From Oscillospiraceae bacterium (GTDB lineage: Bacteria > Bacillota > Clostridia > Oscillospirales > Oscillospiraceae), in assembly GCA_031255955.1 (NCBI GenBank), contig JAIRRO010000017.1, positions 1-6,887 on the forward strand: a stretch of DNA of 6,887 bases, written 5' to 3'. Shown piece after piece: positions 1 through 5,699 of this stretch. How positions within the stretch are numbered: position 1 is the first letter of the stretch; every line of letters begins with the position of its first letter. The position numbers were made by a program, and so were the translations under genes. The notes under the pieces were generated by a model. The model was not told where the DNA came from. It did no database searches and saw only the letters and a program-made list of their open reading frames with translations.

Positions 1-69
1 GGTAACGCAAGGGAATTGGTGAAGAAAATCCGCGCGGAGATTGAGGACGACAGACATGAAAGACATTAA
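1..69 (+). CDS. C-terminal end of a possible antitoxin (partial)
   Basis: Frame 1 is open from the left edge to a TAA at 67-69 and encodes 22 residues, beginning GNARELVKKIRAEI and ending in a charged, His/Arg/Asp-rich tail. The start and most of the gene lie outside the window. A short charged helical tail whose stop codon overlaps the ATG (position 56) of a following small gene by 14 bases is a common arrangement in type II toxin-antitoxin operons. That context, together with the toxin-like remnant downstream, is the only basis for calling it an antitoxin. The family (RelB, Phd or other) cannot be named from 22 residues. It could equally be the end of an unrelated small protein. Confidence 0.4.
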   Translation, partial: GNARELVKKIRAEIEDDRHERH

Positions 70-202
70 ATATTCACGGTGGATTACAGCGATGACTTTG
101 AGAAACAATTCCGGCGCCTGACCCGCAAAAAGCATTTCCACCGGCTACATAAAAGATTTGGCGGACGGGTATTTCCTTAGCTTAATTCCGGAAAGCGAAT
201 AA
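56..202 (+). pseudogene. Frameshifted, shortened toxin-like gene remnant (possibly RelE/ParE-like)
   Basis: An ATG at 56-58 has a good ribosome binding site (GAGGA at 43-47, 8 bases away) and begins MKDIKYS, but this frame hits a TGA at 119-121. A shift near 71-79 into frame 1 gives a natural-looking continuation, VDYSDDFEKQFRRLTRK, which resembles the first strand and helix of RelE/ParE-superfamily toxins. Returning to the original frame after about position 136 gives a coherent tail, IKDLADGYFLSLIPESE, ending at TAA 200-202. One reading frame thus appears to be split by two compensating shifts. The whole remnant is only 49 codons, against roughly 85-100 for that superfamily, so internal sequence also seems to be lost. 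The pseudogene call is fairly safe; the family is a weak inference. The stop lies directly against the stop of the convergent gene at 203, with no visible terminator between them. Confidence 0.5.
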
Positions 203-706
203 TCACTCCATTTCAAACAAATCCTCAAAGCGTTCGCTGGGGAAGTCGCTGCCGGGGATGCCGTCATGCGGCGCTGCCGCGTCGCCCGCGGCGTCGGCGT
301 CGCGGGATTTATCCCACGGCAGAAACTCGATGTCGGCGTCGCCGTCGCGGTTGTCGCCGGGGAACATTGACAGTATGCCGTCCTCGGCGCTTTGCAACAC
401 GCCGTAAAGATTCATTTTATCATCGAACACGCAAAGGTACATCGCGTCGGACAGCTCCGCGAGCTTTTTCACAGACGCCGTGTACTTTTCGTTTTTGGGG
501 AACTGCCGCTGCCCGCCACCGGGCGCGCCCGGCGTGTGCGTGAACATATGGTAGGCGGCGGCGCGCTCCACCACATATAAAAAATCGTTGCCTGACCGCG
601 CGATGACCATATGCCCGTCGGACAGCTCGCGCAGGGCGCGTTCGCCGTCGCACGGCAAGAGGTCAAGCGTTACATCGCCGTTTTCGGCGTTTGATTTATC
701 CGGCAT
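203..706 (-). CDS. Hypothetical acidic cytoplasmic protein, downstream partner of DUF4349 gene
   Basis: I do not recognise this protein. From the ATG at 706 it has 167 residues. No signal peptide or membrane segment is visible, so it should be cytoplasmic. The first two thirds look folded (a DGHMVIARSGNDFLYVVE strand-rich stretch, then a helix around KYTASVKKLAELSDA and strands around MYLCVFDDKMNLYGVL). The last 50 residues are rich in Asp, Ala and Gly and strongly acidic, ending in FEDLFEME. A GTG at 718 would add four residues, but AAGGGA lies directly against it. The same AAGGGAG lies 11 bases before the ATG at 706, so the ATG is preferred. The start overlaps the end of the DUF4349 gene by 11 bases (23 with the GTG), which implies translational coupling and probably a shared function. 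The GC-rich Asp/Ala codon run at about 250-360 looks like slippage-prone low-complexity DNA. Confidence 0.75.
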   Translation of the reverse strand: MPDKSNAENGDVTLDLLPCDGERALRELSDGHMVIARSGNDFLYVVERAAAYHMFTHTPGAPGGGQRQFPKNEKYTASVKKLAELSDAMYLCVFDDKMNLYGVLQSAEDGILSMFPGDNRDGDADIEFLPWDKSRDADAAGDAAAPHDGIPGSDFPSERFEDLFEME

Positions 707-1817
707 CTCCGCCGTCACTCCCTTCGTTACCGCTGTCGGTGGCGTCCGTGGCGCTGCCCTCCCGCAAGCGTTTATTGCCTTTTTTTGCAGCGCCCTTCGC
801 GATGAGAATCACGACGACGATGATAACAGCGCAAATTATCAGCACGGGCAGATTGACGATAAACACGCGCAGGGCGTCCTTAAAGAAATTCCCGACCGAG
901 CGGAGCGTCGCCTTCAGCCCCTCCGCGATTTGCTGCGTATATGTCAGATGAATCTGCTCCGGCTCCGTTAATATCTCCACCTCGCTGATGTCGATGGTGA
1001 CGGAGCTGTAGCTTACGCGGTTGTCCAGATTCTTCAGGCGTGAGGTTAGGGCTTCAATCTCATACCGCACGCCGGAGAGCGTGGATTCGATGGTTATCAT
1101 ATCCGTGACGTTATCAGCCTTTTCCAGCATCGCCAGCAGACGCGTTTCCTCAATCCTGTATGTTGTCAGTCGTGATTCCACGTCCATGTACTGCTCTGTG
1201 ACATTGTCCGCGTTCGTCGATATACGCGTAACGTTGCCGAGCGACGATAGCGAGCCTGTCATCGCATTAAAATGCTCACGCGGGACGCGGATGGAATAAA
1301 ACGCGCCGCGGTACGGATTGTGTCCGTAATACGTTGTGGCGTAGTCTGCCCCGCTGACACTGGAGCTTTCGATGAAAGCGTCATATTGGATTATCATCTG
1401 CTCCAGCGCTTCAAGCGTCTTGTCAAACTCCACGCTTTCGATAGAGGCGTTTGCCGAATAGATGATTTTTTCAGCGAACGCCCCCGCCGCGCTTCCGGCG
1501 ACGGGGGAGGCGGTTAAGCCGCCGCCGCTTCCGCCGCCTCCGCCGGGAGCGGCGGCGGGAGCGGGAGCGTATCCATTCTTGGCGTCGGCGGTATAAAGAT
1601 AATCCGAGCTGCCTTCTCCGAATGCAATTTCACCTTCCGCCGCGGAGTAAACGGAGTCCAAAGCCATGTTGACCTGCGGCGCAGACTGCGACGAGGCGCC
1701 GAGCGAAGCGGACGCACAGCCGAACGCCGACAGGCAAAGCACCACCGTGAGCAGGACGGCGAAAACTGCCGCTGCCGCTCTTTTTACACGTAAATTTGTT
1801 CCAAGCGAAATTTTCAT
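696..1817 (-). CDS. DUF4349 domain membrane-anchored lipoprotein
   Basis: This 373-residue protein has the layout of the DUF4349 family. A basic N-terminus and hydrophobic core (residues 14-33) lead to a probable lipobox, SAFGC, with the lipidated Cys at 34. A low-complexity Ala/Pro/Gly linker follows (about 84-114). The conserved domain starts near IIYSANASIESVEF (118-131) and includes YSIRVPREHFNAM (174-186) and a long helical, probably coiled-coil stretch (208-266, with EQYMDVESRL and TIESTLSGVRYEIEAL). It ends at VTIDISEVEI. A single membrane helix (318-341) and a basic then acidic C-tail follow, so most of the protein faces outside and the tail is cytoplasmic. The ATG at 1817 is supported by GGGAGG nine bases upstream. 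The family's function is unknown to me; an envelope role is an inference. It lies 92 bases after the small membrane protein gene and overlaps the next gene. Confidence 0.9.
   Translation of the reverse strand: MKISLGTNLRVKRAAAAVFAVLLTVVLCLSAFGCASASLGASSQSAPQVNMALDSVYSAAEGEIAFGEGSSDYLYTADAKNGYAPAPAAAPGGGGGSGGGLTASPVAGSAAGAFAEKIIYSANASIESVEFDKTLEALEQMIIQYDAFIESSSVSGADYATTYYGHNPYRGAFYSIRVPREHFNAMTGSLSSLGNVTRISTNADNVTEQYMDVESRLTTYRIEETRLLAMLEKADNVTDMITIESTLSGVRYEIEALTSRLKNLDNRVSYSSVTIDISEVEILTEPEQIHLTYTQQIAEGLKATLRSVGNFFKDALRVFIVNLPVLIICAVIIVVVILIAKGAAKKGNKRLREGSATDATDSGNEGSDGGDAG
1518..1568 (-). repeat. Low-complexity Ala/Pro/Gly-encoding tract in the DUF4349 gene
   Basis: About 50 bases of near-repetitive GCC/GGC/GGA triplets encode residues 84-100 of the lipoprotein: alternating Ala and Pro, then nine residues of Gly broken by one Ser. 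It forms a flexible tether between the lipidated N-terminus and the conserved extracellular domain. Such tracts tend to vary in length between strains through replication slippage. Confidence 0.6.
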
Positions 1818-1864
1818 TTTATGTATCCTCCCGCGTCAAAATTTTTGGGTTCACCATACAAGAC

Positions 1865-1888
1865 GCGAAACGAAGCGAAAGGTTTCGC
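1865..1888 (-). other. Small inverted repeat in the spacer before the DUF4349 gene
   Basis: A 7-base perfect inverted repeat (GCGAAAC at 1865-1871, GTTTCGC at 1882-1888) with a 10-base loop lies between the 62-residue protein gene and the DUF4349 gene. An alternative fold pairs GCGAAA (1875-1880) with TTTCGC (1883-1888). No U-run follows on the minus strand, so it is not a convincing intrinsic terminator. It could be an mRNA-stability or attenuation hairpin, or chance. Confidence 0.25.
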
Positions 1889-1909
1889 CGGGAGAAAATT
1901 ATTCCGCGA

Positions 1910-2098
1910 TTATTCAATGTCCGCGTAGTCGCCGTACTCATCCGGGGGCGGGAATTCTGATTTGATGGTGTTCAGCTTTTCGCGCGCGGCGGCTAAAAAG
2001 TCGCATATTTCATCGCGGAACAGGATGGCAAGCGTTGCGATTGCCGCGATGAAGGTGACGACGCAGATCAGCGTCACAAAAAAACCGTGCTTTTTCAT
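1910..2098 (-). CDS. Small single-pass membrane protein
   Basis: The gene encodes 62 residues. A short basic start (MKKHG) is followed by one hydrophobic helix at about residues 6-27 (FFVTLICVVTFIAAIATLAILF), an amphipathic charged helix (28-47) and an acidic Pro/Tyr/Asp tail (PPPDEYGDYADIE). It is probably a bitopic membrane protein; it has no lipobox. A longer form starting at an ATG at 2116 is possible on paper but has no ribosome binding site. The ATG at 2098 has GAAAGGA (2108-2114) nine bases upstream, and that site overlaps the upstream ATG, so the shorter form is chosen. It is the first gene of the probable three-gene cluster with the DUF4349 lipoprotein and the acidic protein. I recognise no family. 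Confidence 0.75.
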   Translation of the reverse strand: MKKHGFFVTLICVVTFIAAIATLAILFRDEICDFLAAAREKLNTIKSEFPPPDEYGDYADIE

Positions 2099-2107
2099 AA
2101 GATAGAG

Positions 2108-2114
2108 TCCTTTC
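2108..2114 (-). promoter_or_regulatory. Ribosome binding site that fixes the start of the small membrane protein
   Basis: GAAAGGA on the minus strand lies nine bases before the ATG at 2098. The only other in-frame ATG (2114-2116) overlaps this site and has nothing purine-rich in front of it except an A/T run, so translation most likely begins at 2098. Confidence 0.6.
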
Positions 2115-2121
2115 ATTGAAA

Positions 2122-2144
2122 AAAACTTTGGAAGAAAACTTTGG
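2122..2144. repeat. Two-copy direct repeat AAAACTTTGG in the putP-small ORF spacer
   Basis: AAAACTTTGG occurs at 2122-2131 and again at 2135-2144, 13 bases apart. It lies in the 101-base gap between the putP stop and the start of the small membrane protein gene, just upstream of that gene's ribosome binding site. No clear terminator for putP and no good promoter hexamers are visible in the gap. The repeat may bind a regulator or may be simple A/T-rich duplication. Confidence 0.4.
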
Positions 2145-2199
2145 TAAGCCTTCGTATTTTGCGCCGATTACAGCAGTTTATGCACAGCGGGCGGGTAAA

Positions 2200-3816
2200 T
2201 TATACCTCGTATGTTTTCGCCAGCTCAAATTCCTCTTGAATTTCGCGGGAGGGCGCCTTTGTTGCCAGGGATACCGCGACAATCACCGCGCAGGAGACGA
2301 GGAACGCCGGAAGCAGCTCATAAATACCCCAGACGCCGCCGAGTGGCTTTAATAAAAATTTCCACAGGAACACCATCGCGCCGCCAGCGACCATACCGGC
2401 GACGGCGCCGGCGTGGCTGGTGCGCTTCCAGAACAGGGAGAACAGCACAAGCGGACCGAATGTAGCTCCGAAGCCCGCCCACGCAAAGCTGACAATCGTA
2501 AATATTTTGCTGTCCTTATCCAGCGCGACAAGCACGCCGAAAACGGCGACAAGCAGCAGCGCGAGGCGCGAGATGAACATTACATCCTTATCAGACGCGG
2601 ATTTCTTGAAAACGCCCTGATAGATGTTCTTGGAAATCGCAGACGACGCGATAAGCAGATAAGAATCCGAGGAGGACATTACGGCGGCGAGAATACCCGC
2701 CATCATTACGCCCGCGACAAGCGGATGGAACAGCATTCTGGAAAGCACGACGAACACGTTCTCCGCGCCTGCCGCCGTGAAAAGCTCCGCGCCGCCGGCT
2801 GCGATGAAAGCCGGATCGGACATATGCGTCATACTGACGGCGCGCCCGACAAGACCGATGATTACAGCCGCCGCCATAGAAATGAAACACCACACGGTGG
2901 CAATGCGCCGCGCGTTTTTAAGCTCGCCCAGCTTGCGTATCGCGAAGAAGCGCAGCAGCACCTGAGGCATACCGAAATAGCCAAGCCCCCACGACATCGT
3001 AGAGATAATCGTAAGAAAACCGTAATTCGAGGCGCCGCCGAAGAGAGCCTTGCCGCCCTCTACAAGCTGAATGCCCGTTTCGCTGTCCGTGACGGGCGAC
3101 GCCATTCCGAAGAATGAGGTAAAGCCCTCAATTCCCTTTATATTCTCCGCGACAGCGCCGAACCCTCCGGCATACGCAACCCCGCCGACGAGAACCACGA
3201 CAAGCGCGGCGATCATAACGAAGCCTTGTACGAGGTCGGAAATCGATTCGGCGAGAAAGCCGCCGAGCAGCGTATAGAAGATAACGATGATGGCGCCGAG
3301 CAGCATCATGGGCAGATACGGCGCGCCGAACAGCTGCGAAAACAGCTTGCCCGCCGTGGCGAAGCAGCTGCCCGCATACACAGCGAAGAAAACAAGAATG
3401 AACAGCGATGAGATGATAAGCAGCGGCTTCATACGGGCTTCCTTAAATCTGTTTGAGAAGAAGTCCGGCAGAGTAATCGCGTTTCCGGCGAGCGCCGAAT
3501 AGCGACGCAGAGGCTTTGCAACGAACAGCCAGTTAAGATATGTACCGATGAAAAGACCGATGGCAGTCCACGCGGCGTCCGCCGCGCCCAGCCAAAACGC
3601 CACGCCGGGCAGCCCCATTAAGAGCCAGCCGGACATATCGGACGCCTCCGCGCTCATAGCGGCGACCCAAGGACCAAGACCGCGTCCGCCGAGGAAGAAG
3701 CTTTCAGAGCTTTCGCCCGCGCGCTTTGCCGTAACAAGTCCGATTGCGATGATAGCGAGAAGATAGATAGCCATTGCGATGAATATTTCTACAGTGCTTG
3801 ATGATGCCGATGGCAT
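2200..3816 (-). CDS. putP: Sodium/proline symporter, PutP-type
   Basis: This 538-residue protein belongs to the sodium:solute symporter (SLC5, LeuT-fold) family and imports proline across the cytoplasmic membrane driven by Na+. About 13 hydrophobic segments are visible. The PutP hallmark EASDMSGWLLMGLPG (residues 57-71) carries Asp60 and Ser62, matching the Na+/proline-site residues Asp55 and Ser57 of the E. coli protein. Other family motifs are GLGYFGMPQVLLRFFAI (277-293), AAVMSSSDSYLLIASSA (377-393, with Ser381/Ser382 at the Na2-site position) and FAWAGFGATFGPLVLFSLFWKR (444-465). Length is close to that of known PutP proteins (about 500). The ATG at 3816 is supported by AAGGGGG seven bases upstream. 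No proline dehydrogenase gene is nearby, so uptake could serve osmoprotection, protein synthesis or Stickland-type fermentation. A related substrate cannot be excluded. It appears to have its own promoter, divergent from the regulatory genes. Confidence 0.93.
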   Translation of the reverse strand: MPSASSSTVEIFIAMAIYLLAIIAIGLVTAKRAGESSESFFLGGRGLGPWVAAMSAEASDMSGWLLMGLPGVAFWLGAADAAWTAIGLFIGTYLNWLFVAKPLRRYSALAGNAITLPDFFSNRFKEARMKPLLIISSLFILVFFAVYAGSCFATAGKLFSQLFGAPYLPMMLLGAIIVIFYTLLGGFLAESISDLVQGFVMIAALVVVLVGGVAYAGGFGAVAENIKGIEGFTSFFGMASPVTDSETGIQLVEGGKALFGGASNYGFLTIISTMSWGLGYFGMPQVLLRFFAIRKLGELKNARRIATVWCFISMAAAVIIGLVGRAVSMTHMSDPAFIAAGGAELFTAAGAENVFVVLSRMLFHPLVAGVMMAGILAAVMSSSDSYLLIASSAISKNIYQGVFKKSASDKDVMFISRLALLLVAVFGVLVALDKDSKIFTIVSFAWAGFGATFGPLVLFSLFWKRTSHAGAVAGMVAGGAMVFLWKFLLKPLGGVWGIYELLPAFLVSCAVIVAVSLATKAPSREIQEEFELAKTYEV

Positions 3817-3859
3817 AATTTTTCCCCCTTAGTTTTGTTTTTTTATCGCTGCCGCGGTC

Positions 3860-3868
3860 ATTCTAACA
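3860..3868 (-). promoter_or_regulatory. Probable extended -10 promoter for putP
   Basis: On the minus strand TGT precedes TAGAAT (bases 3868 to 3860), matching the TGnTATAAT extended -10 with one mismatch. No good -35 is present at 16-18 bases, which extended -10 promoters can tolerate. Transcription would begin near 3853, giving a leader of about 36 bases before putP. Confidence 0.45.
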
Positions 3869-3894
3869 TAAAGCAACGGATAAATCTATATAAA

Positions 3895-3923
3895 GCTGAA
3901 AAAATATGCTGAAATTTTCTGAA
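3895..3923. repeat. Phased GCTGAAA direct repeats in the divergent promoter region
   Basis: GCTGAAA occurs at 3895-3901 and 3908-3914 (13-base period), and a weaker copy TCTGAA follows at 3918-3923. A further GCTGAAA lies at 3998-4004, just after the rightward promoter. The cluster lies about 40-70 bases upstream of the predicted putP transcription start, a plausible activator position. It could also be chance in A/T-rich DNA. Confidence 0.3.
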
Positions 3924-3941
3924 GGCTCTAAAACGGGACTG

Positions 3942-3952
3942 GAAATTATTTC
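3942..3952. promoter_or_regulatory. Short palindrome upstream of the rightward promoter
   Basis: GAAAT-T-ATTTC is a perfect 11-base palindrome ending seven bases before the -35 hexamer of the response-regulator promoter. The position fits an activator or autoregulatory site, but half-sites of five bases are weak evidence. Confidence 0.25.
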
Positions 3953-3959
3953 GTGACAG

Positions 3960-3988
3960 TTGAAATTCTGTGCGGTATTTGCTATAAT
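3960..3988 (+). promoter_or_regulatory. Strong sigma-A promoter for the response regulator operon
   Basis: TTGAAA (3960-3965) is followed by a 17-base spacer and a perfect TATAAT (3983-3988), preceded by TGC as an extended -10. Transcription would start near 3995, about 26 bases before the TTG start codon. Such a near-consensus promoter suggests constitutive expression of the two-component operon, possibly modulated by the repeats just upstream. Confidence 0.85.
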
Positions 3989-4007
3989 ATGGGCAAAGCT
4001 GAAAAAG

Positions 4008-4012
4008 AGGGG
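4008..4012 (+). promoter_or_regulatory. Ribosome binding site supporting a TTG start
   Basis: AGGGG (within AGAGGGGA) lies eight bases before the TTG at 4021. A GTG at 4016-4018 is in another frame. The receiver domain must begin at MYRILIVEDD, so this site and the TTG together set the start of the response regulator. Confidence 0.7.
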
Positions 4013-4020
4013 ACAGTGAA

Positions 4021-4683
4021 TTGTACCGCATTCTTATTGTCGAGGATGACACCGTATTAAGAAAAGAGCTTGCAGCCCTGCTGGAAAAGCACGGTTACAA
4101 AACAATTACCGCGGAGAGCTTCGGCGGGATAGCGGAGCTTGCGGCTGAAACATCGTCGCACCTTGTGCTGCTTGATATAAATTTGCCGGGCAGCGACGGA
4201 TTTCAAATCTGCCGGGAGCTGCGCTCGCGCTCCGCCATACCCATAATCGTTGTGACAAGCCGCGCCGGGGATGCGGACGAGCTTGTCAGCATGCATCTCG
4301 GCGCGGATTATTTTATCACGAAGCCGTACAACACACAGCTGCTGCTGGCTAAGATTTCAGCGATAATCGAGCGCGTATACGGACGCGGCTCGGCGGAAAT
4401 GAAGCACGGGGACTTAACGCTGAATGTCGGAAAAAGCTCCGTGTCACGCGGGGAGCGCGCCGCGGAGCTGACCAAAAACGAGCTGCGTATTATGCAGCTG
4501 CTTATCGAAAGCCGCGGGAATATTGTCCCGCGTGACGAGCTGATTCATGCCCTGTGGCAAACCGATTCCTTTGTGGATGACAACACGCTGACCGTCAACG
4601 TAAACCGCCTGCGCAAAAAGCTCAGTGAAATCGGCGCGGCGGAGGCGCTTAAAACAAAGCGCGGCTTGGGTTACTCGCTGTGA
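4021..4683 (+). CDS. OmpR-family response regulator, BceR-like
   Basis: This 220-residue protein is a DNA-binding response regulator. The receiver domain (1-118) has the acidic pocket Glu8/Asp9/Asp10, the phospho-acceptor Asp52 (LVLLDINLPGSDG), Thr79 and the conserved Lys101 (FITKPYNTQLLLAKI). The winged-helix domain (about 126-220) has LTKNELRIMQLL and the recognition region DDNTLTVNVNRLRKKL, ending in KTKRGLGYSL. The receiver motifs resemble BceR-type regulators of antimicrobial-peptide detoxification, and the partner kinase supports that assignment. The start is a TTG with a good ribosome binding site, and a near-consensus promoter lies directly upstream. Its stop overlaps the kinase start as GTGA. 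Specific target genes are unknown; a BceAB transporter gene is not in the window. Confidence 0.92.
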   Translation: MYRILIVEDDTVLRKELAALLEKHGYKTITAESFGGIAELAAETSSHLVLLDINLPGSDGFQICRELRSRSAIPIIVVTSRAGDADELVSMHLGADYFITKPYNTQLLLAKISAIIERVYGRGSAEMKHGDLTLNVGKSSVSRGERAAELTKNELRIMQLLIESRGNIVPRDELIHALWQTDSFVDDNTLTVNVNRLRKKLSEIGAAEALKTKRGLGYSL

Positions 4684-5684
4684 GGCTCCGTGATTTCGCC
4701 CGCGGGAAGGTCCTATTTCTCGCGGTTGTCATTTTTGATGCGTGCCTCACGGCGACGCTGCTGTATGCGTTTCGCGCGGAGGTGTATTTCGCGCTGCTGC
4801 CGACGGGCGTCCTGTTATTAGGGAGCCTTCTTGCCCTGCTGCCGGAATATCTCGCGAAGCGGCGGTTTTACGCGGAGCTTGAGGAAACGCTGCGCTCGCT
4901 TGATAAACGCTATCTCCTGCCGGAGATAATAGAACCGCCCGGATTTGCCGAGGGGGATATCCTGTGCGATACGCTGCGGGCGGCGGGCGAGGCGATGAGC
5001 GGTGAGGTGGCGGAGTACAGACGCTCTGCCGCGGAGTACCGCGAATACATAGAGCTGTGGGTGCATGAGATAAAAACGCCCATCGCCGCCGTTAAGCTCA
5101 GCGCGGAGAACGCGAAAAACAGCGACATCATCACTGAATCGGAGAAAATTGAGCGAATGGTGGAGCAGGCGCTGTTTTACGCGCGCGGCAGCGACACAGA
5201 GCAGGATTATGTTATTAAGCGAACAGAGCTGTCCGCGCTTGTCGGCGGGGCGCTGAAAAGCAACGCGCGGTATTTAATTGCGCGGAGGATATCTGTTGAC
5301 ACCGAGCGCCTGACGCACAGCGTGCTGACCGACGCCAAATGGATAGCGTTTATCTTGGGGCAGTTAATCGATAATTCCGTGAAATACGGCTGCACGCAGC
5401 TGGAATTTGAAAGCGCGCAGGGGGACGGAAGCGTTTCGCTGTTTATGCGGGACAACGGCGTCGGCATACCGAGCGGGGACATTGGACGCGTGTTCTCCAA
5501 AGGCTTTACGGGCGAAAACGGACGTGTTTTCGGGCGTTCAACGGGGCTGGGGCTGTATCTGTGCCGCAAGCTGTGTCTGAAGCTGGGTCTGGAGATTACG
5601 GCAAGGCGGCGACCTGTCACAGCGGAGGACGAGGGGCAAAGCGGCACGGAAATAGAAATAATTTTCCCGATGAGGGAGCTGTAA
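4680..5684 (+). CDS. Intramembrane-sensing histidine kinase, BceS-like
   Basis: This 334-residue kinase is the partner of the preceding regulator. Two membrane helices (about 11-30 and 37-55) are separated by only about six external residues, so there is no real extracellular sensor domain, as in BceS-type kinases. After a cytoplasmic helical linker, the H-box is YIELWVHEIKTPIAA with His129. The ATPase domain shows the N-box LGQLIDNSVKYG (Asn232), G1 DNGVGIP (258-264) followed by the BceS-like VFSKGFTGENGR, and G2 STGLGLYLCRKL (287-298). The GTG start overlaps the regulator stop by four bases and lacks a clear ribosome binding site, implying translational coupling. Characterised BceS kinases sense peptide antibiotics through a BceAB transporter. 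None is adjacent here, so the signal is unknown. Confidence 0.92.
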   Translation: MRLRDFARGKVLFLAVVIFDACLTATLLYAFRAEVYFALLPTGVLLLGSLLALLPEYLAKRRFYAELEETLRSLDKRYLLPEIIEPPGFAEGDILCDTLRAAGEAMSGEVAEYRRSAAEYREYIELWVHEIKTPIAAVKLSAENAKNSDIITESEKIERMVEQALFYARGSDTEQDYVIKRTELSALVGGALKSNARYLIARRISVDTERLTHSVLTDAKWIAFILGQLIDNSVKYGCTQLEFESAQGDGSVSLFMRDNGVGIPSGDIGRVFSKGFTGENGRVFGRSTGLGLYLCRKLCLKLGLEITARRRPVTAEDEGQSGTEIEIIFPMREL

Positions 5685-5699
5685 ACGGGGAGGGATGAT

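Noticed and set aside
588..971. Plus-strand open frame opposite the acidic protein and DUF4349 genes
   Set aside because: The minus-strand genes here have clear protein features and start signals; the plus frame has an Arg/Ser/Asp-rich composition and no recognisable motif.
1865..1888. Hairpin as an intrinsic terminator between the small protein and DUF4349 genes
   Set aside because: The stem is only seven bases and no U-run follows in the direction of transcription, so only a weak structural note is kept.
2116..2352. Plus-strand frame beginning KKTLEENFGKPSYFAP in the putP-small ORF gap
   Set aside because: It needs a TTG start without a ribosome binding site and runs deep into the 3' end of putP on the opposite strand; it is most likely accidental.
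2413..3117. Long plus-strand open frame (234 codons) opposite putP
   Set aside because: It is antisense to a clear PutP coding sequence, its translation is an Arg/His-rich low-complexity product typical of a GC-rich shadow frame, and it has no ribosome binding site that I could see.
3954..3964. TGACA half-site near the -35 as a BceR-type operator
   Set aside because: Only one half matches; the inverted second half expected for this family's sites is not there.
3858..4052. Minus-strand 64-codon frame across the divergent promoter region
   Set aside because: It covers a near-consensus sigma-A promoter and the start of the response regulator and has no ribosome binding site or domain features.
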